NCBI RefSeq assembly: GCF_018143015.1
Contig: NC_054748.1
Coordinates: 4,764,080-4,828,079, forward strand
Source: Lytechinus variegatus
Lineage: Eukaryota; Echinodermata; Echinoidea; Temnopleuroida; Toxopneustidae
Reading direction: 5' to 3'
Length of the DNA stretch: 64,000 bases
The position numbers and the translations under genes were made by a program. Below the pieces are notes generated by a model that saw nothing but the letters and a program-made list of their open reading frames with translations, did no database searches and was not told the origin of the DNA. Shown here in pieces: positions 12,684 through 25,366 of this stretch; within the stretch, counting starts at the first letter, position 1; every line of letters starts with the position of its first letter.

Positions 12684-13038
12684 TATAATAATAATAATAA
12701 TCCGCTTTTATATAGCGCTTAATCCATCGGAACGACGTTTCTAAGCGGTTTACAGATATATTATTACCCCGGTCATCGGATTCAATCAGTCATTCCCGCA
12801 CACAATGTGTGCACATCCTCAACTCCCTGGGGAGTATTCCAGTCAGTCACCTGTGAGGCGCACACAATACTGGACAAGCTACAGTGACTTTCACATCCTA
12901 CCGGGTACCCATTAAGCACCTGGGTCGAGAGTTGCAAAGTGTGGATTAACGCCTTGCCAAAGGACGCCAGACCGCGGTGTGATTCGAACACACGACCCTC
13001 TGTTTACAAGGCGAGAGTCAGAACCACTACACCACGAC
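12684..13038 (-). mobile_element. tRNA-derived SINE, interrupted in its head by foldback element FB1
   Basis: Read on the minus strand, the head is tRNA-like: an A-box (TGGTGTAGTGGTTCTGACT) and a B-box (GTTCGAATCAC). A body follows, containing GGTACCCGGTAGGATGTG, then a 3' end with GCGCTATATAAAAGCGG and an (ATT)n tail at 12684-12701. The same tail (GCGCTATATAAATGCC plus (ATT)n) ends the SINE at 59714-60003, and a similar one ends that at 38702-38983. The 5' few bases of the head lie at 15134-15142, beyond FB1. Confidence 0.8.
13030..13038. repeat. Left 9-bp target-site duplication of FB1 (CACCACGAC)
   Basis: It matches CACCACGGC at 15134-15142 in 8 of 9 bases. The right copy restores the expected tRNA-like start GCCGTGGTG when joined to the SINE head, which supports a true target duplication. 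Confidence 0.7.
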
Positions 13039-13040
13039 GG

Positions 13041-13545
13041 TTTATTGCCATTTCGTCCACTGCCATTTTGTCCACTACCCACATGGTCTAATATCATTTC
13101 GTCTACCATCAGTTGGTCCACTATCCACATGGTCCAATTACCATTTCGTCCAATCACCATTTCGTTTAATAGCCATTTCGTCTAATAGCCATTTCGTCTA
13201 TTATCATTTGGTCTAATAGCCATTTGGTCTAATGGTATTTTTTTGCCAATTGGTCCAATAGCCACTTTGTCCACTATCATTACGTCTATTCCCATTTGGT
13301 CTAATAGCCAAATGGTCTAAAGGCAAATGGTCTAATAACCATTTGGTCTACTTTCATTTCGTCCATGTTCCATTTGGTCTAACTGCATTTGGTCTACTAT
13401 CACTTGGTCTAAACTCATTTCGGCTAACAATCATTTGGTCTAATTGCCATTTGGTCTAATAGCCAATATGTCCAATTGCCATTTTGGCTAATCACCATTT
13501 CGTCTAATATTCATTTCGTCTAATACGCATACTGGTCTACTATGC
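13041..13545 (-). repeat. FB1 left arm minisatellite array
   Basis: Roughly 25-30 units of 16-17 bp of the type CCATTTSGTCTAATAG, with frequent variation at SGTC (TCG or TGG) and in the spacer. Confidence 0.92.
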
Positions 13546-14639
13546 TGCACTAGCTCCCTCTACAACCCGAGTCGACTCTATTCGCGATTGTGGGCCTAAT
13601 TAATTACCAATTCTCTTCAACTTCTTGATTTATTTTATCACTGTTGACTAGTGTTGTTCGTCATTGATTACTTTGCATTATGGAAGTGTTTTCCACCCAA
13701 AGGGGGAAGCAATGTGTGTCTTATCGAGGTTATATACACGATACGGGCGAGGAAAAACGGAATGGTATACTGGCGATGGCGAAAGGGGGCGCCAAAAAGG
13801 GAAGGAAAGAGAGGAAAAGAAAAGGGAGAGAAAAAAAGAAGAAAAGGAGAAGAGAAAGAGAAAAAAAATGGGGAAGAAAGAGAGAAGGAAAAAAAGGAAG
13901 AGGGAAGAGGGAGAAAGAAAAGGAAAAAAAGGAAAGGAAAACATCTCATGCTTCGCGCTCGTATTAATAATTTATTGAGATATGTATCCTGTACATAATA
14001 ACAAAAGAAAAATGATTAAAATCTCCCATTTTTGAGATCTGAAAATAGGGAAACAGCTTCAGCTCTTGCTGCGCGCTCACATTTTTATTTATGATACATC
14101 CATCTCTTCTTGAATTCCTTCAAAAAATCCTTAATCTGTTACTTCTTTATGTCAATTAACCAACATTTTCGGCAATAATTGCAGTAATTGTTCATTTTAA
14201 GATAATTATGTATCCTGTATTACAGGGAGTGTTCAAAGTGTCCTGAAATATCATTTTTTTTTAACTCGCCGTGCACATGTTTGTATATTCATTTCTAAAC
14301 TGGATATATAGTGACGTGGATTGTCAATGTCTAATTCCTTCCTTCAGCTTTTTCTCGTCTCATTCACCGTTTTCTTTTCCCTCCTTCCCCTTTTCTCTTT
14401 TTTTCTCCCCCACCCTTTTCTCTTTTTGGGGGCCGTCAATAAGGAGGGGCGGACGCTTTGCCCTCCTCGAAATGCCTATGTATCCACTTTATGAATGCTT
14501 ACAAACAGTCCTTAAAACGTCATTTTTCATGTCAGAATATCACAAATTTCGACCCGCGCTCGAATTGTTTATTTAGATGTGTATTATTAAGGTATTAAAG
14601 TCATTTCGCTCCCCTCCTCGGATAACGCAAATTATTTGT

Positions 14640-15133
14640 ATTAGACGAAATGGCTATTGGACCGAATGGCTATTAGACTAAATGGCTATTGGACGATTTG
14701 GGAATTGGACGAAATGGTTAGTAGACGATTTGGTTGGTAGACGAACTGATTATTGGACCTAATGGTTGATGGACGAAATGACTATTAGACGAAATGGCAA
14801 TTGGACGAGTTGATAAGTAGACGATGTGGATATTAGACCAACTGAAATTAGCCGACATGGCTATTGGACCAAATGAACGGTGGACGAACTGGTTAATGGA
14901 CGATTTGGCATTAGACCAAATGGATTTAGACGAAATGGTTGGTAGACGAAATGGTTGTAGACGAATTGGCTATAGACTAACTGGCCTTTAGACTAAATGG
15001 CTATTAGACGAAATGGTGAATGGACGAAATGGGTGGTAGACGAAATGTTGATGGACGGAATGGCATTAGACGAAATGAAAGTAGACCATGTGGTGAGTGG
15101 ACGGGATGGCAGTAGACGAATTGGCAATTTACC
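14640..15133 (+). repeat. FB1 right arm minisatellite array
   Basis: The same unit in reverse complement (TTAGACGAAATGGCTA), with comparable copy number and variability. A short stray fragment of the same unit in this orientation occurs at 58505-58578. Confidence 0.92.
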
Positions 15134-15142
15134 CACCACGGC
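15134..15142. repeat. Right 9-bp target-site duplication of FB1 (CACCACGGC)
   Basis: On the minus strand this reads GCCGTGGTG, the natural start of the interrupted tRNA-like SINE head. Confidence 0.7.
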
Positions 15143-15651
15143 TACACCATGGATATTTGTTCCAAAGACTGTAGTGAAATCGTCTTCCTCATTTTATTCT
15201 TAATTTTTTCTTCAATATACCTCTATAAAAACAACCTTTTTAAGGTATACAGTGTAATATAAATTGTAATATTGACAGGCACTTTTACAATCAAAATATA
15301 TTTTGAGATTTAACTTGCATTCTTTAAGATTCAGATATACATTTTATTACCATTTCACTGCGAATGAAACTAAAATGCTTAAAACAAAACAGACGAGTCG
15401 ATTCTAAAATCATACAATTGCCAATTTTTCCCATGTATGCTTAGAACACGAAATTCGTTTCCAAATAGGCTAACACGGGATGAATGGATGGAGACGCCTG
15501 GCTATGCACTGAGTAATATTCAGTTTATTACTTATTGATATTATTTTAGAATGCTATGCAAGCTTCTGGTAAATTACATCGTAGCATCCATACTCAACCT
15601 TGAAGTGCAGCAGTAGGACGATAGCTACAGTGTATCTCAACAGATGTATAC

Positions 15652-15665
15652 ACACACACACACAC

Positions 15666-15749
<84 letters not shown>
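15652..15749. repeat. (CA)n then (AT)n microsatellite
   Basis: A CA run at 15652-15666 is followed by a pure AT run of about 77 bp at 15673-15749. Confidence 0.95.
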
Positions 15750-15750
<1 letters not shown>

Positions 15751-15752
<2 letters not shown>

Positions 15753-16950
15753 ATATATTATTTTTTGCCCAGTTATTAGTCTTTATTACCCAATTTTGAC
15801 AGATTTTAACCAACGGTTCTGTCATACTATATTGCCCAGTGTTGGTTAAAGTTAGGCATTTTCTGTCTCAAGAGTGTAATGAATTCTATTCTATTTCGTC
15901 GTCATTATTGTGATCATTATCACCACGCTGCGTTTTGAGTATGTTCAAATAAAAAAGAGTAGAAATGCTAACATGAATGAATATATCCACCGTTACCATG
16001 ACCATCCTGCTCATCACTGTCATTGCTTTGTGTTCCGTTATCATTTCCTTTTTTTAGAGACTACACAAAGTAATGGCAAAATATTAAGCCAAGTTAACAA
16101 AAGGTTCTATACATCTGAATGCTATTTGTAACTTTTCAGGAATGCAGCAGTGGCTTTTGTTGAAGCACCATGTACCTGGATGTTTTTCTTTAGTGTTAGG
16201 ATATCAATTCGACCAGTCGACTACAAAACGCACGATCAATGGGTCAACTTTTTAGTTCCAATCGAAAATTCGATGGTAATAAAATCTTGAAAGAAAACCC
16301 AATAGAATTCTACCGTTGAGAGAATAGCTGCAGAACGAGATCGTTGCGTCCCTGCCGCAGTCACACTTGGCGAAACCGACTCCAGATCGACGAGATATGT
16401 TACGTTATTCCAAATGGCGTAAAATTTATCGGTTTGGAGAAGGTTTTGTTTGGCAAACGTATATCGACGGTAATTGCTATTTCAAATTGTCAGATTCTCA
16501 TTATTCACTTTTGTGTTACATTTCATCAATTCATTAATTCATTTATTTATTCATCTTTTATATCAATCATTCTTGAAAGAATAATAATTAGATGTTGCAT
16601 CCATCCCTTCATTCAGCTATCGATTTCAAAACGCATTATTTTATGTTCAGCTGTTGATATTAGCTTATTAATTCATTCTACATTCATTCATTTATTCATT
16701 TGATCTTTTTTTTCATCAAGACTGATATCGAGTATGCAATAATGTGTTCATGTATTTTATCATTTTACTCTTTTTTTTATAAATCATCATTGAAATAAAT
16801 CAATATTCATTATTATTAGCAGTAGTAGTAGAAGTATTGTTGCTGTTGTTATTATTACTCACATTATTATTATAACTATTATTATCATTATCATCATCGC
16901 CATCATTATTATCATTGTTATTGTTATTATCATCATAGATTTTCGTCATA
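15751..16950. other. Non-coding interval with trinucleotide-rich patch
   Basis: No gene is supported. 16800-16936 is an ATT/ATC-rich microsatellite that directly abuts the left end of the next element. Confidence 0.6.
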
Positions 16951-17190
16951 TAAGGGCCCCGTTGCATAAAACTTTTGCCGGAGTTTTTTTACGGCAAAAA
17001 ATCAGAAACTATGGCAAAAAAAAATTTGCCGGAGTTTTCCATTGCATAAAACTTTGCCAGAGTTTTTTTACGGCAAAACTTTTAAAAAACTCCGGCAAAT
17101 CAAGTGGGTTTTTGCCGTAGCTCCTGTACCAACGGCAAAGTCCTAAAAACTCCGGCAAAGTCCTAAAAACTCCGGCAAAACTATTTCAAG
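16951..17190 (+). repeat. Left terminal/subterminal inverted-repeat block
   Basis: It contains two GTTGCATAAAACTTT-type starts (16961 and about 17041) and at least five GCCGGAGTT or AACTCCGGC words in both orientations, so the single strand could fold into several hairpins. Confidence 0.75.
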
Positions 17191-17539
17191 GCAGCTGCTC
17201 AGGATCTGTCCCAAGTACCATGTACAGTATTCACCTGTCTACGGCTTCAAGAATAATTAGAACGTTGACATAAGCCTTATATAGGCTACGCAATAAGGTA
17301 ATTACAGAAAATTTCATTTAATTTAGTAAAAATAGGGCCTAGGAAGGTCTAGATTTTAAGTGAAGTGGGGGAATAGTTGGTGGTTTAATTTTTTAAGATA
17401 TATCAACCCTGTGACAGGACAATAAATAAAAATCTTAGATAGAATCTAGTTCTTGTTTAACTTTAAGTAAATCTATATGATTACAGTGTTTTTTGAAAAG
17501 TTATGCTGTGAATAGATCGATGCAGTTGAACTTAACCCT

Positions 17540-17665
17540 TTAAATTATTCAAAACATAAGGCTTTAAAGTTGAACTTGAACTTGGGCAGTCTGCTCTTTT
17601 CTTTGCTACCGTGACCTTTATCGCCAAAGCCTCCGGCTGGCGAGCTGGCCGCTGGATCAACCTCC
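17540..17665 (-). other. Coding-like island inside the 8.6-kb element
   Basis: On the minus strand a frame starting MEVDPAASSPAGGFGDKG runs about 40 codons from an ATG near 17660 to a stop. The composition is GC-richer than the surroundings. It resembles a first exon, but I recognise no domain and no convincing donor. It may be a decayed element gene or chance. Confidence 0.2.
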
Positions 17666-19440
17666 ATGCGATATGCGACGATGTGTTGTTGGAGTACCTT
17701 CTAAGCCGCCTCTATTTTTGCTGTTTTTTACCATTTAACCACCTTTACAAATCCAAATATTTACAAGTTCCATAAGACATACCCAGAAATACTACCCTAA
17801 ATCAACTGAAATACTCAGAAGTATGAGCTAACTTTATTTTAACAATTGAACAGACTTGTACTGCAAGTTCAATTTTACGAGGAAAACTTGAATAGCAGTC
17901 GATACGGCCTAGTCCCACACTTGAAAAAATAAGTTGGAACTTCAAAGTAAGATAAGGACGCGCTCACTGGACATCTTAATTTCTCACCTTTGCCAGTCTC
18001 ATTTTTCTTTAACAGGTCATAAAAACTGGGTGATGATTGAGAAGGAGGGGCATGCTGGAGGAGGTCTATCTTTCACTAAAAACAGACCTAACTTATCTTT
18101 TTCTTCCCCGTCGCTCGGCTCGCTCCAGTCCATGACAGACGACGATCGAGCACGTAAACAAAAGGGAAAATGAAATATCCGACTAATATCAAAACTTACA
18201 CTATATATACAGTGACCCGAAATTTGTGTGGATTCCTTTTAATTTCACACTTGTGTCTACATGTGTATAATAGAATGCTGGGAATAAAATGTAGTAAAGT
18301 AAAAAAAAAAAAATAGCCATCATCGAAAGTTCCTTAAGAAAAATGAACGGGAACTGAGAGCTACGTTTTTTCTTTTTTTCTAGATTTGTGGTTGCTTTAT
18401 AAAACCCTGGGAATAAAACTAAATTAATGATATGATGGGACCAAACTGTCCAACAACTTACATGCAATGACAGGGGAAGAGAGAGATAGCAAGAGCGGAG
18501 TATTCTGGAAGAGGGGGGGGGGGGGTAAACAGCCTAGGCCTACACAATGTATTTACAAGGTACAAATAATTAAATTCAATTCAATCACACTTCCCCCCCC
18601 CTCAATGCCATTATTCAAAACATATTTTTAAATAAAGTGGAGGAAAACATTTTGTATCACATTGCCTGTATTTCAAAAGGTACTTTTTTGTTGTTGGTGT
18701 TTTCTTGGCAATGTTAAAAATCTTTCCAAAATATAAAAATTAGTAATTTCATAAAACATAGAATATAAATACATAAATCATTAACAGCACCATGCTTGTT
18801 ACTTTTTATGCCCCATTATACTTCAGTCAGACCATAGTGTTGAATAGTGTTGAAGGTGGGGCAATATACAGGGGGGGGGGGAATTAAGACTGGATGTTTT
18901 TCTTGGTTACATTTTTATGCAAAAATAAAAAATATTTTCCTTTATGGGCAAACAGGGATGGTGAATTTTATTTTTTTAGTCAGAGGCCAACCGGAAGGTT
19001 AAATTTTTGTTCTACTGTCAATTAAAATATTACACAACTCAGACGTCTCTCTCTTAATAATTCCTTTTCTTCCTCTTCTCTCTACCTTTCTCCTTTTTTA
19101 AACAATTCTCAATTATCATATGTTTAAAATAATCTAATTAGCAATTGAGAATAAGGAACACTTATCACTTATTAAGGATTGTTTTCTTCTCTCAATTAAA
19201 TTACAGTCACACAACTCGGATGTCTCTTTCTCAATACTTTATTTCTTTTTTATCACTTCTCTCGCAATTCATCCTCCTTTAAACAATTCATTTCTCATAG
19301 AATTATACATTTGAAATAATTTTATTTGCAATCACTTATTAAGAACAATCAGAGTGACAGTTCAAAGAACTCATTATGAACAATAATAATAGTTTGAATT
19401 TAATTGAAAATAATTCTTATCAATTCATATTTTAATTTCA

Positions 19441-19655
19441 ATGCTAACAGTATCCCATACCATTGTATGCATATTGAAAGATGTGATTGAATGTTGAAAG
19501 CGGTGCCATTGGATAACCTTTTGCAGATGGCGAATTGCAAGGCATCCTGTTGGGCAATGCAGGATATATATATAAGAACCATGGCTTATGACACCAGTGT
19601 GGGATCCACAAACAATGCTGACAGAAAATATAACAGACTTGCAAGATGAACATGT
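19441..19655 (-). pseudogene. Weak transposase-like fragment (GYPMAP)
   Basis: A 69-codon frame holds GYPMAPLSTFN followed 5-6 residues later by AYNGM. PIF/Harbinger DDE transposases carry a GYP...(R)P.L.TP...YN segment, so this could be a decayed remnant. The similarity is short and was judged by eye only. Another frame just upstream reads VCGSHTGV, vaguely like the family's GS.HDS. Very tentative. Confidence 0.15.
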
Positions 19656-19893
19656 ATAAATAAACTTTAAAACTGTTCTTGCACAGGGATTCCCTTTAAG
19701 ATTTCAGAACCTTAATTTTTATGTTGCATTGCAAGGCACTTGTTCAAATCTTATTCAAGTATTGAATGAATAACATTATCTTCTATCTACTGAGATGAGA
19801 ATAAAGTTCAAGTTTAACTTTCTCAATCCTAAAGGATGTAGTCTTTGCCATTATTTTGTATAAAATTATGAGGCAATGACATCAGCAATTTAT

Positions 19894-20035
19894 GCCTAGG
19901 TCACATTTGCCGGCCGGTGGCCTTACGGCTAGTCGAAATCAGCCATTTTATTCATCCTTGTACCAGCTTCATGTAGGTGATTCGTATAATAATACATAAA
20001 ACGGCTTATTTCTACTCGCCGTAATGTGACCTAAG
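19894..20035. mobile_element. MITE, GCCTAGGTCACATT family
   Basis: The left end GCCTAGGTCACATT pairs with the right end, read inward as GCTTAGGTCACATTACGGC. The left arm has a 15-20 bp GC-rich insertion. The inner arms (AGTCGAAATCAGCCATTTTA and its partner) continue the match. 142 bp, no coding. Confidence 0.7.
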
Positions 20036-20781
20036 CAAAACTCATTTTCATATTACTTGCTCAAACATATGCTTTTGGAAATTTCCAAAGTTCAAGGTGA
20101 TTTTACTTCATTTTCTAAAAAGAATATTCAACAGGTTTTCAGTCTACTCATTTCTTCTTTTGAAGTGTTTCTGCAGTTCAAGTTTTACTAAAAATTCTAC
20201 AGATGATGAAAACATCTAATAAAATAATTTAAATATTAATTCCAGAAGAATATAAATTGTATGTGGCATTGAAGCTACTATTTTTAGAGTTGACAGAAAA
20301 GATGAATTCATAAAAGCCAACATAGCCTGGTTTATTTTAAAATGTAAAATTTGCTTCTAAAAAAACAATAGCAGCAGCAAACGATTCTTTTTGATGAATA
20401 TTGTTCTTAAAATTTCTCATACATTTCATTTATTTCATTTTCAATGGAAATTGTTTGAGAAACTATCATAAATAACATGAAATTAATTATTTTAATTAGT
20501 AACTGTCAATGAAACAATCTTGCCCAATCTCTGTAATATAGATATTGCTGTATGGATTTCTACAAATAAAGATTTTTGTTCATATTTTGCTTAAGTTAAA
20601 GCTGCATTGAGCTTTTCAGCAGGAAAACAAGGGAACATCATAAAAAAAGGTGGAGTATATGCACCAATAAGTATTTGATGCCTTCTTTAAAATTCAGCAA
20701 GATTTACTTAGAACACGGGTAATATTTATTGTAGATGTTAATGGACATCAGTAGTAAAATACAAAAAAAAAGGAAGTTGAA

Positions 20782-21146
20782 TTATTCAACATTACTTCTG
20801 ATTTCCATTAACAAACTGCTGCAAACAATTAAGGATAATTTTAAAATCATCATGGATGATTTTTTATATAAAATATTTGCAGCATAGCTTGCTGCATTCT
20901 GAGTCTCCTGTTGAACTTGCAGCAGATCCATGCTCCTGGTACTCGGTGTGCTGGTCAAAACAGGAAGATCACCTTCTCTTTCTTCTCTTACGCTGGGTTT
21001 CATCTTGGTGTCCTACACAATCAACTACCGGTAGATCCCATCTACCCTGGATGTCAATGGTGCCTCGGGAACAGCTTGAGGCTCCCCCTCAACCTCCTTC
21101 TCTTTCTCTGGCTTCCCCATGTCCAGAAGCAGGCTGCCTTATGTGA
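20782..21146 (-). pseudogene. Coding-like island, possible accessory-protein remnant
   Basis: On the minus strand two short frames follow each other. One starts MGKPEKEKEVEGEPQAVPEA and ends at about 21035. The other runs from about 21003 with REEREGDLPVLTSTP and then SMDLLQVQQETQNAASYAAN, an amphipathic helix-like stretch. Charged linkers and a terminal helix occur in Myb-like proteins of Harbinger transposons, but no domain is certain. Confidence 0.2.
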
Positions 21147-22189
21147 AAGCTGCACATCAAGAAAAAGAATCTTTGACTTAACTTTAATGACATCTTCAAC
21201 CATTCCGCATTGGTTTTTTTAATTGACTTACTATGATTCAACATTTCTTATTTCATTTTAAAAACTTTAAATCATTTACCAACTCTGAACGAAATCTCTC
21301 AAGCTGGCAATAAATAGTAGTTGAAGCTACTTATACCTTGCGGAAATTTTCATGAGGAAAAAAACAACTGTCCCCTTTGACAAACAGATTTAATTAATTC
21401 AAAATGAATGAAAAGAATTCTATGGGTTACAGATGATTAATATTCTGGGTTTTAAATAATGTGAATTTTTCATTGTAAACCAGTTTACCTATTTTTTATA
21501 GGGAGATCCATCTTATACAAATTTCAATCAAAATTATGCTCATTTCTCAAGAAAATGAATGAAAGAATATAGAAAAAAGCGAAAATAAATAAAAGATCCT
21601 TTGATATATTTATTTTAAATTTTGTTATGCATCAGTGTAATAAATCTTTACGGTAAAACTAACCAGTTGCTCAGATGTCTCAGTCTCTGTCTCCTGGCCA
21701 TGGATGGACCCAATGCTTGGCCTTGTTCCTCATGACTGCCAGCACGATTTCCATTTTGACTTCACTTTACCAAACTGTTCACCTCCTAAAGATTTAACAA
21801 AGTACAGTAATGCCAAAATTATAAATGTTATAATTGCAAACAGGGATCAAGGCAGAAGGATCTTAAAAGTGGAGTGAACATCATTAATAAACTATGAAGG
21901 GTGATTTTGACTCGCCTCACCCCAGGCACAGATCCAGAAATTTCCAAAAGGAGGGGCACTTTTGTCCAGAAAATGTTGACAACCAAAAAAATAAAAGGTT
22001 ATGATTTGCATATATACATGGTACTTCCAACGATTTTGTTTGAGGGGGGGAGAAGAACACTTTGTTAATTATTTAGAATTTAGCAGTGACACCCAATCCA
22101 TCCTTAACCCATTAAGAATCATGGGGGTACATTTGTAAGTTTCAAAATTTATGCATCCACTATTGCCACATCAAAAAATAAAAATATTA

Positions 22190-22535
22190 AACGCACAAAT
22201 TTTCCAAAGATCTCTGGTGAATTTTTTACATTTGACCTAGTGACCCCAAAATATAACCTGATCATTGTTACTCCCAAATGTATATTTGCCAAGTTGAAGT
22301 TGAACCATCAAAGGGTTCTTCATTTATCACAGGAACGATGTATATTCAGTGAACAAGGCATGTCACCTTTGACCTTGATACCCTCAAAATAATCAAAGTA
22401 TCATCAATCCTACATGCATACTTGGACAAAGTTTGAAATCAAACTGTTCTTTACTTATCAGAATAAGTTAAGAAATGATGGCCAGAACACCCCAAAACCT
22501 GCCCTCGGCCCCACCTCCGATGGGTGGAGGTAAAA
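22190..22535. repeat. Dispersed repeat (TTTGACCTAGTGACCCCAAA type)
   Basis: Contains TTTGACCTAGTGACCCCAAA, GAACCATCAAAGGGTTCTTC, CACCTTTGACCTTGATACCC and a closing CCCCACCTCCGATGGGTGG hairpin. I recall this as a common dispersed repeat of marine invertebrates. Confidence 0.6.
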
Positions 22536-22692
22536 AATTCTAGATATTTTGGATTAGTTGCATGAAAATTACAACAAAATAAAATTTAAGAGATAGTGAT
22601 CTTTATTTTTTTCTTGATGCATATAAAACACATTCTTAACTCTTATAAATAAAAATACACACCAGTCTTTGTCTGATTCCTAGCGTAACCAT

Positions 22693-22790
22693 TCATTCTA
22701 ATGTTAGATCACTCCAAGACCACCTCAGGTTGGAGGCAGTCCGACCTAGGCAGCCAATAGCATCTCCACCCAGGCCCTCTGTCTGGTTTC
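22693..22790 (-). pseudogene. Myb/trihelix-like fragment
   Basis: On the minus strand one frame reads TRQRAWVEM and, one shift away, AIGCLGRTASNLRWSWSDLT. Together these resemble a helix-turn-helix of Myb-like proteins encoded by Harbinger transposons (W...A...GRT...L...W.DL). The fragment is frameshifted and short, and the match was made by eye. Confidence 0.3.
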
Positions 22791-24299
22791 TGCAAACCTT
22801 TATTCAAAATGCAAACACAAACAAATCATAAAATATGCTATATAATAATTGAAAAGACACTCTGCACTTAATGTCACGAATGTCTAAATTTATTTGACAA
22901 AAATCTCATTTCATGGCACATCATTAATATTATTTTTCTACTTTGTAAGTTATATAAAAAACTAAAATTGCAATCTATTTATGTAACTAGAGTTCAATTT
23001 GGGAATTTTATAAGATAGATGTGTTGTACTATTTCAGTTTTATTCCATGAAAATCCAAACTTGTAATTGTAAGAAAATAAGATTTCATCATTTTCAATGG
23101 ACATATCAAAAAAAAAATAAATAAATAATAATTTTCAAAGATAGCAAGAGGTAATTAAATGAACTTAACTATTATTGATTCAGGTCTACACAATCACTAG
23201 CATAGCCAGGTGAGATTAGGTACAATATCGTATTTTTTTTGGAGGGGTTGTATAAATTGAATAATCAACAGGAGGATTCTTACTCATTCCAAATATGCCT
23301 GAAAAACAATATTTTTTTTCTTTTCTTTCAAGACAAAACCTGTTTAAAAAATTGCACTTTATAACTACTTAAATGTTCGACATTATCAGGCAGTACTGAC
23401 TCCTTCTTCACTTTTAGAAACTTTGCATCAAGATTATCAACATAAAAGATAAGCCTGTCTATAAATACTTAAATGGTAGCATTTAGAATTTTGACTAATT
23501 TGAAATTAAGCTGTATATCTTACCCTTTTACATGGTGATTGCTAACCAACAGTCTTGCGTGGTTTCTTCTCAAAAAGGTCACACATGCACGTGAGTTGCT
23601 CCTGTGTATATACCTCAACAATTTAAGCTGTTAGATATTGAATGAGAAAATAAATAATCCTATTAGAAAGTCACAAATTAAGACTAGATAAAGCCATACA
23701 AATATTTGCATTGAGATTACTTTCAGTATTAATTATCAAATGAATATATACTAACAAATACAACATCCCATAGTCTCCATTCGGCCCCAAAATTACATTA
23801 TATATATATATATATATAATTTGTTTCTCTGCAAGAATTTTTTTATAAAGGATTTTCAAGATTCTTACTTTAATGGTAATATGATCATGTATTTCAATTA
23901 ATTTAAATAAATTGCAAAGAGTGTTGGATTATAACAAGCTTTAAATTGAGACCAATTTTTAATCTCTAGCCACTGTACAGATTCATGTTCTCTGCTGGCG
24001 TACAATTTTTTTTTTTGGGGGGAAGGGACTGGCCCCCCATGGCCATGGGTTAGACTATGGACCCTCTAAAAATGTTAAAAAACAAAATAAAGGGGATAAA
24101 AAAGAAACGAAAGGCAAAGGAGTGAAATATGATATTGTTTTAATCCAACACAAATTTTGATTTCTTACTAAAAAAAACAAAGGTAAAAATTTTGGATCGC
24201 TCAATTTTTCCAAAAAAAAATTGCCCCCGATGCCATTGTCAGTGTCAGGCCCCCTCAAAATTCTTGGCACATTACGCTAAGTACTGTTCATGATCATGG

Positions 24300-24500
24300 T
24301 GTCGATTCAAGTGGGGTCATAGCAGATCCAGGGGAAGAGGGTCAAATGGTACAAGTGCCCCCTATTTTATTTCAATTTTTTTAAGGGAGACATTAAGACC
24401 TCCATTCAGAGTTGTCAAAATTTTTGGATCGTAGCGCTGTAGGCCCTAGTGCATAGTGCCAATTCGCGCCCTGCATTAAGACACAGGCTCTGGATCTGCG
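24300..24500. repeat. Inverted-repeat dispersed element
   Basis: GCAGATCCAGGGGAAGAGG at the left faces CTCTGGATCTGCGCCTGG at the right. The interior contains GTGCCCCCTATTTTATTTCA and TTTTTGGATCG. Related phrases occur at 21930-21975, 34880-35060 and 55560-55670. Confidence 0.5.
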
Positions 24501-25366
24501 CCTGGTAACAGAGAGTCTATGCGCCAACAATCAATCTAGCTCTAGCTTTACGGCTATGCATCTTTTTTAAATTTTAAAGTTACTCAGACTCAGCCTCAGG
24601 GGCTTCGCGGTGGAGCCCTCAAACTCAACTCAAGATATTATTACTGACTAAGCTGAAGTCTCAACTTCTTTAAGAAAAAGTTAATTTAGATCTAGAATGT
24701 GGATTCTGGGCCTAAAGTTAGATCTGAAACTTTGATCTAACTGTTGTTGTTAGGCCTAGAATCTAACCAACTTCAATTCAACTTGTTTGACTCAGTGACA
24801 GTGCCGACCGACAGTGACGGTGGACCAGAGTCCAAAGCAAAGTTGGCAACTTTGCATTCAATTCTAACATGAAAAATTGATTTAAACAGCATGAAATTTT
24901 CATGTACTGATACCAATCATAATGTAGAATATGTGATCATAGCAAGAGAAATACGATAAATCGATAAATAAGCTTTCCAAACGTGTCGATGCATTTGGTG
25001 ATTTCAGCTGTTTGCGCACCAAGTGCGACCATCGCGGTCACATCACTATGCCTAAGCTCCGGCGGCAATATACATGGCCGAGACGCTGACCCCGCAGCTG
25101 CTTGCGACACAAAAATGGGACGATTCAAACGTGTAAAAAAAATCGTGAATCTCACTTTCACGGTGCGAGCACGGATTAAAAACAATACCCAGATATTTTT
25201 GCAAATAATTCATCGATTTATAATGATAAAAATAGCAAATATGAACACATTTCATAAAAAAAGTATCAAGCTTACGTTTTGTGGAGTCTCCAAGATTTTT
25301 TCAGCAGCTGCAGATACCGATCGCAATATCGGCTGATATCGGCGTTCATCCTCGTCCAAGTTTATT

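Larger units (their letters stand above)
13039..15133. mobile_element. Foldback transposable element FB1 (2.1 kb) with minisatellite arms
   Basis: The termini are inverted: GGTTTATTGCCATTTCGTC at the left and, read inward, GGTAAATTGCCAATTCGTC at the right (16 of 19 match). About 500 bp of each arm is an array of 16-17-bp units, in opposite orientations. A 1.1-kb unique centre separates them. This is the architecture of foldback elements (Drosophila FB, sea-urchin TU). The centre holds a purine-rich run (13790-13940) and copies of a 'cgcgctcgcat' dispersed repeat, but no credible gene, so the element is presumably non-autonomous. Nothing of a transposase is visible. Confidence 0.82.

Noticed and set aside
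12960..13045. Functional tRNA gene
   Set aside because: Good A and B boxes but poor acceptor pairing, and it is joined to a SINE body and tail. The same holds at 38902-38983 and 59938-60003.
13664..13998. Lys/Arg/Glu-rich frames and their Phe/Ser/Pro-rich shadows
   Set aside because: Caused by a purine-rich low-complexity run in the FB1 centre; all frames look alike and none has a domain.
20856..21222. Plus-strand frames with hydrophobic segments
   Set aside because: No recognised motif. The minus strand of the same segment looks more like coding, and even that is weak.
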